DNA of 23,563 nucleotides from CAYOXX01 sp964408025 (GCA_964408025.1 CAYOXX010000044.1:1-23563); one strand, 5' to 3'; numbered from the stretch's first letter, positions 1 through 7,494 are shown. Notes: generated from the sequence alone by a model not told the origin. A program made the numbers and translations.

Positions 1-2
1 AC

Positions 3-1391
3 CAGTGTTACGTCTTCGGCGTCCCCTACTCGACCTGGCTCATCGGCGGGGTCGAGGTGAAGTACGTCCACAAGCGGACCAGCTTCTACCTGATGGATAT
101 CTTCAGCCGCGACCGCTGGACCTTCAACCTCGGCCTCCGTTACGACCGCCAGTGGGGCTGGAACAAGGCTTCGACGGGCAGCGGCAACGACGTACGCCCG
201 GACCTCATTCCCGCGCTCGACTACCCGGGCCAGGGCGGACCCGTCTTCACCTGGAACGACATCGTGCCGCGCCTGGGCATGACCTACGACCTGTTCGGCG
301 ACGGCAAGACGATCATCCGGGCCAACTTCTCGATGTACGCCGAAACGCTCACCGTCACCGATTACGATGACGTCAACCCGCTCGGCTGGCGCGAACTCGA
401 CTACGGGTGGACCGACCTCAACAACGACGACGCCGTGCAGACCAACGAGCTCGGCTCGCTCTACTGGTGGTACAACGTCGATCCCAGCGGCACTTCCGAT
501 CCTCTGGACAACGGCTACCGCTACGATCCGGGCATGACGGCGCAGAGGACCACCGAGCTGATCGTCGGCCTGGAGCGCGAGGTGATGCCCGACACCTCGT
601 TCATGGGCAACTTCATCTACCGGCGCTTCACAAACTTCATCTGGGACAAGTACTATGATATGGTCCCGGAGGACGGCTGGTCATCGGCCGACTACTTCAA
701 CGCCGGCACCTACACCCAGGGCGGCTACACGATGACCTACTACGACTCCAACAAGGCCCACACCTACACCTACACGACGCGGAACCGTCCCGACTACTAC
801 CGCCGGTACTGGGCAATCGAGCTCAGCCTGGTCAAGAGGCTGAGCAACCGCTGGATGGCCAACGCCTCGTTCACCTACAACCGCACGACCCAACACTACG
901 GCAGCGCAGCCGCCTATACCGACCCGACCGGCATCGACATGCAGGACGGTTACGACTACGCGCCGGAGACCGGTGGCAGCGGCAAGTCGGACATCTGGAT
1001 CGGCTCGAACTGGATGCTCAAGGCGACCGCGCTCTACCAGTTCCCCTTCGGCGTCAACGTCAGCGGCTTCTTCAACGTGAGGCAGGGCTACGCCTTCCCG
1101 ATCGAAGCCCGCTCGGACCCGCGCCCCGGCGTGGGCTCGCGCGCTTACCAGTTGGCGGTGCCGTTCGGATCGGAGAGACTGCCGACACTTACGCTGGTCG
1201 ACCTGCGCGTAGAGAAGGTGTGGGATATCGGCGAAGTCGGCCGCCTCGGGATCATGATGGACGCCTTCAACCTCTTCAACGTCAGCACCGTGCTGGGCAG
1301 AAACCGCGAACTCTACTCGGGTTCCTACAACCGGGTCACGGAGATTATCAATCCCAGGGTCTTCCGCTTCGGCATGCGGTTCCTGTTCTAG
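3..1391 (+). CDS. TonB-dependent receptor, C-terminal barrel part (5' end outside window)
   Basis: The frame is open from the left edge, so the gene begins upstream and the GTG at 57 is not its start. About 462 residues are present and end in RVFRFGMRFLF; a terminal Phe is typical of outer-membrane beta-barrels recognised by the BAM machinery. The sequence alternates amphipathic strands (RWTFNLGLRYDRQW, VPRLGMTYDLFGDGKTIIR, ELSLVKRLSNRWMANASFTY, LRVEKVWDIGEVGRLGIMMDAFNLFN) with Tyr/Trp/Asp/Gly-rich loops, as in the barrel of Oar-like, carboxypeptidase-regulatory-domain TonB receptors. Such proteins import large or scarce ligands across the outer membrane using TonB energy. The plug and TonB box are not visible, so substrate cannot be named. 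Family assignment is fairly secure; ligand is unknown. A strong terminator follows 41 nt after the stop, so it is the last gene of its transcript. Confidence 0.85.
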   Translation, partial: QCYVFGVPYSTWLIGGVEVKYVHKRTSFYLMDIFSRDRWTFNLGLRYDRQWGWNKASTGSGNDVRPDLIPALDYPGQGGPVFTWNDIVPRLGMTYDLFGDGKTIIRANFSMYAETLTVTDYDDVNPLGWRELDYGWTDLNNDDAVQTNELGSLYWWYNVDPSGTSDPLDNGYRYDPGMTAQRTTELIVGLEREVMPDTSFMGNFIYRRFTNFIWDKYYDMVPEDGWSSADYFNAGTYTQGGYTMTYYDSNKAHTYTYTTRNRPDYYRRYWAIELSLVKRLSNRWMANASFTYNRTTQHYGSAAAYTDPTGIDMQDGYDYAPETGGSGKSDIWIGSNWMLKATALYQFPFGVNVSGFFNVRQGYAFPIEARSDPRPGVGSRAYQLAVPFGSERLPTLTLVDLRVEKVWDIGEVGRLGIMMDAFNLFNVSTVLGRNRELYSGSYNRVTEIINPRVFRFGMRFLF

Positions 1392-1432
1392 CACTCAGCT
1401 CCAAAGCGAGCGCGCTGTTTCAAGCGCAGACA

Positions 1433-1464
1433 GGGCGGGGAGGATCGAATCTCCCCGCCCTTTT
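1433..1464 (+). terminator. Rho-independent terminator of the TonB receptor gene
   Basis: A perfect 10-bp GC-rich stem (GGGCGGGGAG at 1433-1442 pairing with CTCCCCGCCC at 1451-1460), an 8-nt loop and a TTTT run at 1461-1464. It lies 41 nt after the TAG stop of the receptor gene. Stem and tail resemble the terminator at 4269-4298. Confidence 0.85.
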
Positions 1465-1507
1465 CGCACCCCTGGTGCCCCTGACATGGTGTGGAAACAG
1501 AGGCGGC

Positions 1508-1615
1508 AGGCGGGAATGCCTATCAGTCTCCTGCCTGATGCAGTGGAGACAGGCAGGAATGCCTGTCAGAATTGTACCTGGTGCAGGTGGGGCAGGCAGG
1601 AATGCCTGCCCCACC
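1508..1615. repeat. Three REP-like palindromic repeats around GGCAGGAATGCC
   Basis: Three related inverted repeats share the centre AGGcaGGAATGCCT: 1508-1521 (variant with CGGG, short arms), 1548-1567 (arms GACAGGC/GCCTGTC) and 1586-1615. The last is the longest, a perfect 12-bp stem GGTGGGGCAGGC/GCCTGCCCCACC around the loop AGGAAT. Spacing is about 20-26 nt. The form is that of REP/BIME-type intergenic palindromes, which are often mobilised by a TnpA-REP (Y1) transposase elsewhere in the genome; no such gene is seen here. The third unit is followed by a T-run after AAA and could also act as a second terminator. Confidence 0.7.
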
Positions 1616-1623
1616 AAATTTTT

Positions 1624-1908
1624 AGCAGTATGGGAAACATTCCTATCTGCCACCCATGCTGCCGAAACCGAGGCGGTGGAGGAGCCGTTCGCAGCCGGCC
1701 GGCCCGAGGAGGCCAATAAGGTAAACAGGCTCGTCAACCCAAAAGCCGAAATGGCCGCGGTGGCCCGTAGCCTCGGCGTCAGCTCAGGCGACTCCTGAAC
1801 CGGGCTCTACGTAATCCGTCCGAATAAGGCTGGGAAGAAGGCAACAAACGCTCGTCCGGCTCCAACCCGGACCGGTTAGAGCTCAACAGGCAAAACAGGT
1901 TGAAAATC
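1624..1908. other. Gene-free stretch before the sulfatase pseudogene
   Basis: No credible gene. One plus-strand frame stays open to a TGA at about 1798 and its last part (AEMAAVARSLGVSSGDS) has a helix-turn-helix flavour, as at the start of a transposase-like protein, but there is no start, no Shine-Dalgarno sequence and no length to support it. No clear promoter for the gene at 1909 was found. Confidence 0.4.
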
Positions 1909-2019
1909 ATGAGATCCAGATACCCGGCGCTGCTGGCGGCCCTTGTGCTCGCGCTGCTGGCTCCCGGATGCGGCTAAGAGTAATTACCACAGCAAGCGCA
2001 ACAGGCTCAGCAAACAGAG

Positions 2020-3483
2020 TTGTTTCTCGGTCCCGCTCCCGAACGGATCAATATCCTCCTGATAACAATCGACACCCTGCGCAGCGACTACCTCGGCTGC
2101 TATGGCCAGGAGGCGGTAAACACTCCGGAGATCGACCGGCTGGCAGCGGAAGGCGCCCTCTTCTCATTCTGCGTTGCCCACAATCCTCTGACACTGCCCA
2201 GCCACGCCAACATCCTCACGGGCAGCGACGCGCGAACCCATGGTATCCACGACAATTCCGGTTTCCGCCTGCAGCCCGAAGCGATAACCCTGGCAGAGGC
2301 GCTGCGAGAGGCCGGTTACGAGACAGCCGCCTTCGTCGGCGCATTCGTCCTGGATAACCGCTTCGGTCTCGACCAGGGCTTCGATCTATACGACGACTAC
2401 TACGGAATCAATCGCGAAGGGAACCCCCTTATAACAGAGCGCCCGGCCGAAGAGGTGGTGCAGCCGGCCCTGCGCTGGATCGCTGAGCGAAGCGGCGGCC
2501 CCTGGTTCGCCTGGGTGCACGTGTTCGACCCCCACGCGCCCCACGTGGTGCCTCCACCGTTCGACGAGACTTATCGGGACAATCTCTACGCGGGCGAGGT
2601 GAGCTATGTCGACTATGCTTTCGCGGAGCTGTTCGATCACCTGCGCGAAACGGGGCAGCTCGACAGCACGGTCGTCGTCATAACCTCCGATCACGGAGAG
2701 GGACTGGGGGACCACAGCGAGCAGACCCACGGTATCTTCGCCTACAACAGCACACTGCAAGTTCCCCTGATTATTCGTGCGCAGTGGCTGATCCCGGCAG
2801 GAGCGTTGATCGACCGCCGAGTTCACCACATCGATTTGATGCCGACCATCCTGGAAAGCGTTGGCTTACCTGTCCCGGACTCGTCGGAGGGGGAATCGCT
2901 GCTCGAACTGTTCTCGGCCTCCGCCCCTTCCCCGCCCCCGGATTGTTATTTTGAAGCACTTAGCGCCTCGTTGAATCGAGGGTGGGCTCCCTTGCGCGGC
3001 CTTTTCAGCGGGCAGTGGAAGTACATCGACCTGCCGATCCCCGAGCTCTACGACATGAACAGTGATCCGCACGAGACCACAAATCTCGTCGAAAGCAGAG
3101 GGAGCACGGCGCGGCAACTGAAGAACATCCTGGCCGGGATGACCGCAGGTGAGCAGGATGCGCTCTCGGCGCGCCGTAGTGAGGACGAGGAAACACGAAG
3201 GCGCCTGCAGGCGCTGGGGTATCTGTCCGGAACGTCTCAGCCCACCGATGAAGAGTACGGTCCCGGAGACGACCCGAAAGCGCTCATCGGGCTCAGCAAC
3301 CGGCTTGACCAAGCTACGGAGGCCGCCGCAAACGGCGACTTGATGACAGCGCGAACGATTCTAGAATCCCTGACAACCGAATATCCGGACATGGCCGTCG
3401 CCTACTCGCAGCTTGCTTCTGTGCTGCAAGACGCAGGAAGACCGCGAGAGGCTGTCGAGATTCTCGAGCGGGCCGCTCAATGA
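2020..3483 (+). CDS. Sulfatase-like hydrolase segment with first TPRs (part of the broken gene)
   Basis: The open segment between the second and third nonsense codons. It holds an alkaline-phosphatase-superfamily sulfatase domain: NILLITIDTLRSDYLGCYG (N-terminal metal site), NPLTLPSHANILTG, HVFDPHAPH, and SDHGEGLGDH with QTHG (C-terminal metal site), then CYFEAL and ELYDMNSDPHE near the domain end. At the nucleophile position of the classical C/S-x-P-S-R motif there is Thr58 in TLPSH (TTG-based numbering), so formylglycine cannot form; Thr nucleophiles are known in the LtaS/phosphoethanolamine-transferase branch. The enzyme may therefore have been a phosphotransferase or phosphodiesterase instead of a sulfatase. 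From about residue 425 TPR-like helices begin (NRLDQATEAAANGDLMTAR, EYPDMAVAYSQLASVLQDAG) and are cut by the TGA. The TTG at 2020 has no Shine-Dalgarno sequence and is only the first in-frame start-like codon. Confidence 0.6.
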   Translation: MFLGPAPERINILLITIDTLRSDYLGCYGQEAVNTPEIDRLAAEGALFSFCVAHNPLTLPSHANILTGSDARTHGIHDNSGFRLQPEAITLAEALREAGYETAAFVGAFVLDNRFGLDQGFDLYDDYYGINREGNPLITERPAEEVVQPALRWIAERSGGPWFAWVHVFDPHAPHVVPPPFDETYRDNLYAGEVSYVDYAFAELFDHLRETGQLDSTVVVITSDHGEGLGDHSEQTHGIFAYNSTLQVPLIIRAQWLIPAGALIDRRVHHIDLMPTILESVGLPVPDSSEGESLLELFSASAPSPPPDCYFEALSASLNRGWAPLRGLFSGQWKYIDLPIPELYDMNSDPHETTNLVESRGSTARQLKNILAGMTAGEQDALSARRSEDEETRRRLQALGYLSGTSQPTDEEYGPGDDPKALIGLSNRLDQATEAAANGDLMTARTILESLTTEYPDMAVAYSQLASVLQDAGRPREAVEILERAAQ

Positions 3484-3519
3484 GGAATCGGGGGAGATGA
3501 GATTCTTAGCCGGCTCGCC

Positions 3520-4071
3520 TTGTGCTTGCAGGAAGCGGGCCATACCGAACGCTCCGTAGCCATTCTGCAAGAGTTGCATCGACGCATTCCCGACAACCTG
3601 GATACAACTCACTACCTTGCGATGGGTCTCGCCCACCTGGGCGAGGTAGCCGTGGCCGAGGAGATGTTTCGTGAAGCGCTTCGGCGGGACGACAGCTTCA
3701 TCGAGGCCCGAGGCAACCTCGGTTGGATGCTTCTCGAGCAGCGCCGCAACAATGAGGCCCTCGAGCAGTTCAACGTCGCGCTCGGGCAGTACGCGCGCCA
3801 CGCGGCTTCCTTGCATGGACGGGGTTTGATCTTCGAGCGACTCGGACGACTGGACGAGGCACTGGCGAATTATCAAAACGCCCTCGAATCCGAACCGCAG
3901 CGCCACGCCGCGCGGCTGCAACTGGCCATCCTCTACACCAGAATGGACCGCTTCCGAGAAGCGATCCCGCTCCTGGAGCGCTTCATCAACGAGGCTCCCG
4001 AAAACACTTTTTCCGACGAACTGGCCAGGGCGCGCAGGCTGCTGGAGCGGCTCCGTCAACATACATCATGA
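3520..4071 (+). CDS. TPR-repeat segment (C-terminal part of the broken sulfatase gene)
   Basis: This segment continues in the same frame as the sulfatase piece after the TGA at 3481; the open stretch begins at 3484. It carries about four to five TPR units with the usual W/L-G-Y/F-A-P pattern, for example ARGNLGWMLLEQRRNNEALE, GRGLIFERLGRLDEALANYQ and LQLAILYTRMDRFREAIPLL. TPRs mediate protein contacts, and sulfatase-TPR fusions are a known architecture. The first start-like codon is TTG at 3520 with no Shine-Dalgarno sequence; the nearby ATG at 3497 is out of frame. Independent translation is doubtful, so it is listed mainly as the surviving 3' part of the gene. Confidence 0.55.
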   Translation: MCLQEAGHTERSVAILQELHRRIPDNLDTTHYLAMGLAHLGEVAVAEEMFREALRRDDSFIEARGNLGWMLLEQRRNNEALEQFNVALGQYARHAASLHGRGLIFERLGRLDEALANYQNALESEPQRHAARLQLAILYTRMDRFREAIPLLERFINEAPENTFSDELARARRLLERLRQHTS

Positions 4072-4085
4072 CTCGAACCGATTGA

Positions 4086-4268
4086 GAAACCATACGGTCG
4101 TGCGCCGACTGGTACCCGGACACGGTCACGCAAGGCGGTTGCATGACGATGCGGCAGGATTACATCCATCCGCTCGCCGGGTATGTTTGGGACCGCAACT
4201 GCGGCGACGACGTCTACCCCGATGTCGAGCCCTTCGGCAGCCGGCGCTCGGACCGCGTGACACAAACG
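4086..4268 (+). other. Possible decayed C-terminal protein remnant before the terminator
   Basis: One plus frame is open from 4086 and reads with protein-like composition (CADWYPDTVTQGGC, YIHPLAGYVWDRNCGDDVYP, DVEPFGSRR) until it runs into the terminator hairpin at 4269. The nearest ATG is at 4143, without a clear Shine-Dalgarno sequence. It could be the tail of a deleted gene. No family was recognised, and it may be chance coding-like sequence in GC-rich DNA. Confidence 0.25.
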
Positions 4269-4298
4269 GGCGGGAGGGATTCAACCCTCCTGCCTTTT
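4269..4298 (+). terminator. Rho-independent terminator after the sulfatase-TPR region
   Basis: Stem GGCGGGAGGG (4269-4278) pairs with CCCTCCTGCC (4285-4294) with one G-U wobble, loop ATTCAA, then TTTT. Orientation serves plus-strand transcripts; the minus-strand aminopeptidase gene ends at 4368, so this also separates convergent units. Confidence 0.8.
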
Positions 4299-4367
4299 CT
4301 CATTCACTACGCCTTCGGTCTTCGGCGCGGAGGGAAGCTCAGGGTCGGAGGCCCCGATGCGCGGCCG

Positions 4368-5918
4368 TTACGACGGGCTTGGAATTGGGTTTGGCTTCAG
4401 CTCCCTGGTGAGTGTTTCGACCAGTAGGCGGACGCCTACGCCGGTGGGGCCGGCGGGCAGGTAATCCTGAGCCTTCGGTAGCCAAGCCGGCCCGGCGATG
4501 TCGACGTGGGCCCAGGGGACATCGCCGACGAAGCGCTTCAGGAACATGGCTGCGATGACGGCGCCGCCCCAGCGGCCGCCGATGTTCTTGATGTCGGCGA
4601 TCTCGCTCTTCAGCAGCTCGCCGTACTCTTCGAAGAGCGGCAGCCGCCAGAGGCGCTCGTGCGTCGACTCGCCCGCCCTGACGAGCGCCCGGCAAAGCGA
4701 GTCGTCGGTGCAAAAAAGTCCCGAGGCGATAAAGCCGAGGGCGACGACGCAGGCGCCGGTCAGCGTTGCGAGGTCGATAATCATCTCCGGCGAATAGTTC
4801 TCGACCGCGTAGGCGAGGGCGTCGGCCAGGACAAGCCTCCCCTCGGCGTCGGTGTCGATCACCTCTACGTTGATCCCGGCCAGCGTCTTCCAGATGTCGC
4901 CGGGGCGCTGCGCCGTCGGCCCCGGCATGTTTTCTGCGGCCGGGATCAGTGCCACCACCCGCCGCGCGAAGCCGAGGCCGCCGAGAGCATCCAGGGCGCC
5001 GAGCACTGCCGCGGCGCCGGCCATGTCGCCCTTCATCTCCTCCATCTGCTTGGCCGGCTTGATGGAGATGCCGCCGCTGTCGAAAGTCAAACCCTTACCG
5101 ACCAGGGCAATCGGTTTCTGGCCGGAATCGGGTGCGGTGTCGACGACGATCAGGCACGGTGGCCGCGAGCTGCCGGCGCCGACGGCGAGCAGGGCGTTCA
5201 TCCCCAGCCGCTTCAGCTCGCCGGCTTCCAGCAGGCTGAAGGCGTAGCCGCGGCGCCCCGCCACCGCCATCGCCTCCTGCGCCAGCGCCTCAGGGTACAG
5301 CTCGTTGGCCGGCCTAGCGACGAGCTCGCGCGCGTAGCAGGTGGCAAGCGCTACGACGTTCGCGCACCTGGCTGCCGCTTCCGCGCCGTCAAAACCTTCG
5401 GGCTCCGACCACAACAGGTGCACGGCGGATAGCTTGCGTTCTTCCTCTTCTTTCAGCTCCGAGCGGTAGGCCAGGTTGCGCCAGAGGGCCAGCCGCACCG
5501 TCTCCGCGGCCAGCTCGGCGGCCTTCTCGCCGCTAACCTCGCTGATGGCAAACGAGGCGAGGTCGACGGCGGCTGTGCCGACACCGAGCCCGGCCACATC
5601 CCTTAGCGCCGCGGTGAGGGCCTTGCGCGCCGGCTCGGCGCCGTACTGTTTCGACTCGCCGAGACCGACGATAACGATACGCTCCGGTCCGCTCGCCGTC
5701 GCGGGGCGCAGGGTGATTGTCTGCTTGAGCCGCCCGCTGAAGTCGCCGCTTTCGAGCGCCGCCGTCACGGCGCCGCCGCCGGCCCGGTCGAGGGCCGCTA
5801 GCCGGTCGCCGAGTTCGCGGGCGTTTTTCTCCAGGCCAACGATCACCGCCTCGCGCCGCTCCTCGGCGGCGCCGAAGTCGCGCAGTTCGACCTTAACCTC
5901 GGGATCTTTCGCAGTCAC
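4368..5918 (-). CDS. pepA: Leucyl aminopeptidase, M17 family (cytosol aminopeptidase)
   Basis: A 516-residue cytosolic di-metal exopeptidase that removes N-terminal residues from peptides. The catalytic C-terminal domain has all the expected ligands: Lys275 and Asp280 in GKGLTFDSGG, Asp298 in KGDMAGAA, and Asp357/Glu359 in DTDAEGRL; the catalytic Lys287 (SIKP) and Arg361 are also present. The family signature is NTDAEGRL, so the first position is Asp355 here instead of Asn; this residue is not a metal ligand. The N-terminal macro-like domain (about 1-180) is divergent, as usual. The GTG start at 5918 is preceded by GGGAGGGG seven nt upstream; an ATG slightly further upstream is out of frame and closes at once. 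It is the last gene behind lpxL-lapA-lapB, 58 nt after lapB, and probably shares their transcript. Confidence 0.95.
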   Translation of the reverse strand: MTAKDPEVKVELRDFGAAEERREAVIVGLEKNARELGDRLAALDRAGGGAVTAALESGDFSGRLKQTITLRPATASGPERIVIVGLGESKQYGAEPARKALTAALRDVAGLGVGTAAVDLASFAISEVSGEKAAELAAETVRLALWRNLAYRSELKEEEERKLSAVHLLWSEPEGFDGAEAAARCANVVALATCYARELVARPANELYPEALAQEAMAVAGRRGYAFSLLEAGELKRLGMNALLAVGAGSSRPPCLIVVDTAPDSGQKPIALVGKGLTFDSGGISIKPAKQMEEMKGDMAGAAAVLGALDALGGLGFARRVVALIPAAENMPGPTAQRPGDIWKTLAGINVEVIDTDAEGRLVLADALAYAVENYSPEMIIDLATLTGACVVALGFIASGLFCTDDSLCRALVRAGESTHERLWRLPLFEEYGELLKSEIADIKNIGGRWGGAVIAAMFLKRFVGDVPWAHVDIAGPAWLPKAQDYLPAGPTGVGVRLLVETLTRELKPNPIPSPS

Positions 5919-5925
5919 AACCGCA

Positions 5926-5933
5926 CCCCTCCC
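5926..5933 (-). promoter_or_regulatory. Shine-Dalgarno sequence fixing the GTG start of pepA
   Basis: On the minus strand GGGAGGGG lies 7 nt before GTG at 5918. It is the only good ribosome-binding site nearby and supports the GTG over other codons. Confidence 0.6.
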
Positions 5934-5976
5934 ATCACAAGAATATTGGCACCCGGGAGCCCAATCCCGAGATCTA

Positions 5977-7158
5977 TCACATCCGGATCTCGCTGAAGCT
6001 GTCCCAGGAGTGGCAGTGGGGACACTTCCAGAGGAACTCGGTGGTCTTGTAGCCGCAATCGATGCAGACGAACGGGTCGAGGAAGAAGATTATCTCCTCG
6101 GTCAGCTTGATGTAGTCGTCGACCTTCGCCTTGTCCAGCTTCGCGCCGCCCAGCAGCTTCCAGATTTTCTGGTGGATCGCCAGGCTGTGGGGGTTGAGCC
6201 TGATCGCCTCGTTGAAGAGCTCGAAGCCGCGGTCGTGCTCGCCGCGCCTGGCGTAGATCTCGGCCAGGTAGGTGCGGCTGCGCCAGTCGTACGGTTGGTT
6301 CTCCATCACCTCTCGCAGCAGCTCCTCGATCTTACCCTCGTGCCCCAGCTCGCGGTAGGCGCCGTCGAGCCGCTCGAAGGCCAGGTGGGCGCGCTTGTAG
6401 TTGATGCGCACCATCCGCTCCCACATGCCGACCGCCTCGAACGGCTCGCCCCGCTTCATATGGAGATCGCCGTAGTAGAGGTAAGCAGGGTAGGTGGCGG
6501 GCTCGAGGTCAATGGCCCTTTTGAAGCGGCGCTCGCTGCCCTCAAGCTCGCCGCGGTCCAGGAGCTTCTTACCCATTTGCACTTCGAGGAAGGCCATCAG
6601 GCTGCGGTCGTCGCTGCGCCGCATGCGCGTCAGCTCCTGCTGCAGCCGGTAGGCCTTGTCGAGCTGGCCGACCTCCTCGTAAAGCTTCACCAGGATGGCG
6701 AAGGCCCGCTCGTCGGCGCGGTCGGCCTCAACCAGCTCCTCGAATATCTCAACCGCCTTGTCGACGAAGCCGGCGCTCTTGTAGTCGAGCCCGAGGCAGA
6801 ACCTCGCCAAGTTGCGCTCGGCCCTGCTGAGCGCGCGGCGCTGCAGGGTGCCGTTGTGGATCTGGATCGCGCGCTCGACCTGGCCCTTCTCACGGTAGAG
6901 GTTGCCGAGCACGATGTGGACCTCGACGGCATCGGGGTCCTGCTTCGCCGCCCTCTCCAGCTCCATGATCGCCAGGTCCGGCTGGTTGGAGATCAGGTAG
7001 TTCATCCCCAGCACGTAGCTGGAGGAGCCGCGCACCATCCGCTTGGAGTAGACTCCCTCCTCGCGCGCTGCGAAGTACGACCAGACCCGCCCCAGCAGTA
7101 TACCGGAGACCAGCACGGCGACGATCACCCAGAAGAGGCTGACGTAATCGAGAAACAT
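5977..7158 (-). CDS. lapB: LPS assembly protein B (TPR protein with C-terminal rubredoxin-like zinc ribbon)
   Basis: 393 residues, close to the 389 of E. coli LapB/YciM. An N-terminal membrane anchor (about residues 4-25, SLFWVIVAVLVSGILLGRVW) precedes a long TPR array and a C-terminal metal ribbon with Cys365/Cys368 (CIDCGY) and Cys379/Cys382 (CPHC), followed by the conserved W-x-S/T end. In Enterobacteria LapB sits at the inner membrane and adapts LpxC to FtsH proteolysis, tuning lipid A synthesis together with YejM. ATG at 7158 is 3 nt after the lapA stop, implying translational coupling. Its company with lapA and an LpxL-type acyltransferase strongly supports the assignment. Confidence 0.93.
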   Translation of the reverse strand: MFLDYVSLFWVIVAVLVSGILLGRVWSYFAAREEGVYSKRMVRGSSSYVLGMNYLISNQPDLAIMELERAAKQDPDAVEVHIVLGNLYREKGQVERAIQIHNGTLQRRALSRAERNLARFCLGLDYKSAGFVDKAVEIFEELVEADRADERAFAILVKLYEEVGQLDKAYRLQQELTRMRRSDDRSLMAFLEVQMGKKLLDRGELEGSERRFKRAIDLEPATYPAYLYYGDLHMKRGEPFEAVGMWERMVRINYKRAHLAFERLDGAYRELGHEGKIEELLREVMENQPYDWRSRTYLAEIYARRGEHDRGFELFNEAIRLNPHSLAIHQKIWKLLGGAKLDKAKVDDYIKLTEEIIFFLDPFVCIDCGYKTTEFLWKCPHCHSWDSFSEIRM

Positions 7159-7161
7159 TGA

Positions 7162-7494
7162 CTAGACCTCGGTATCCTCCGCCGGCGAGCCGGCCTCAAC
7201 GGCACTGTCCGCCAGCCGGGCTTTGAGCGCATCGACCTCCTTTTCCAGTTCAACGAGGCGCGCGTCGGCCAGCCGCTTCTTCTTCTTCAATGTGCGGAAC
7301 TCGAACAGCCCGACCAGCGTCGAGACGGCCACGCCGATCACCAGCGCCACGGTCACCACGATGGAGACGGGCGTTGTCGGCGGCGAGCGCCAGAAGTGGA
7401 AGTCGAGCTCGACGCCGTTGTCGATGTTGAGCGCGTAGAACAGGGTTGCCGAGGCTACGACCGCTACCCAGAAGAGCACCTTAACCACCCTCAT
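7162..7494 (-). CDS. lapA: LapA-like inner-membrane protein (DUF1049)
   Basis: 110 residues with two transmembrane segments (about 5-23, VLFWVAVVASATLFYALN, and 41-63, VSIVVTVALVIGVAVSTLVG) and a C-terminal cytoplasmic coiled coil rich in Lys/Glu (LKKKKRLADARLVELEKEVDALK). This is the LapA/YciS layout. ATG at 7494 is chosen because it begins the conserved hydrophobic N-terminus; a longer frame open to 7737 would read through the preceding gene in another frame. The start overlaps the end of the acyltransferase gene by 14 nt, and lapB follows 3 nt later. Confidence 0.88.
   Translation of the reverse strand: MRVVKVLFWVAVVASATLFYALNIDNGVELDFHFWRSPPTTPVSIVVTVALVIGVAVSTLVGLFEFRTLKKKKRLADARLVELEKEVDALKARLADSAVEAGSPAEDTEV

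Larger units (their letters stand above)
1909..4071 (+). pseudogene. Lipoprotein sulfatase-TPR gene broken by three in-frame nonsense codons
   Basis: ATG at 1909 opens a 22-residue lipoprotein signal peptide: MRSR, a hydrophobic Leu/Ala core, then the lipobox LAPGC and a Gly. The next codons are TAA (1975), GAG, TAA (1981). The same frame then runs through a Gln-rich linker into a complete sulfatase-fold domain, meets TGA at 3481 inside the TPR array, and continues in frame through further TPRs to the TGA at 4069. No frameshift is needed anywhere over 2.1 kb, so one ancestral protein of about 720 residues is the simplest reading. Only low-quality TTG codons without Shine-Dalgarno sequences exist as alternative starts for the downstream pieces. 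Three stops and no indels suggest recent inactivation; sequencing error is less likely for substitutions at three sites. Stop readthrough cannot be excluded from sequence alone, but no SECIS-like hairpin was evident and TGA terminates other genes here. Confidence 0.7.

Noticed and set aside
681..1394. Long minus-strand open frame opposite the TonB receptor gene
   Set aside because: GC-rich antisense shadow with Val/His/Arg-biased composition; the plus strand carries clear barrel features.
1640..1798. Open plus-strand frame ending with a helix-turn-helix-like phrase (MAAVARSLGVSS)
   Set aside because: Too short, no start or Shine-Dalgarno sequence, and the frame runs through the REP-like repeats and terminator; probably chance.
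3481..3483. TGA as a selenocysteine codon or reassigned codon
   Set aside because: No catalytic residue is expected in a TPR helix, no SECIS-like hairpin was evident just downstream, two TAA codons also interrupt the gene, and TGA ends the same gene at 4069.
5476..7161. 561-residue plus-strand frame across pepA and lapB
   Set aside because: Shadow of two well-identified minus-strand genes; low-complexity composition and no motif.
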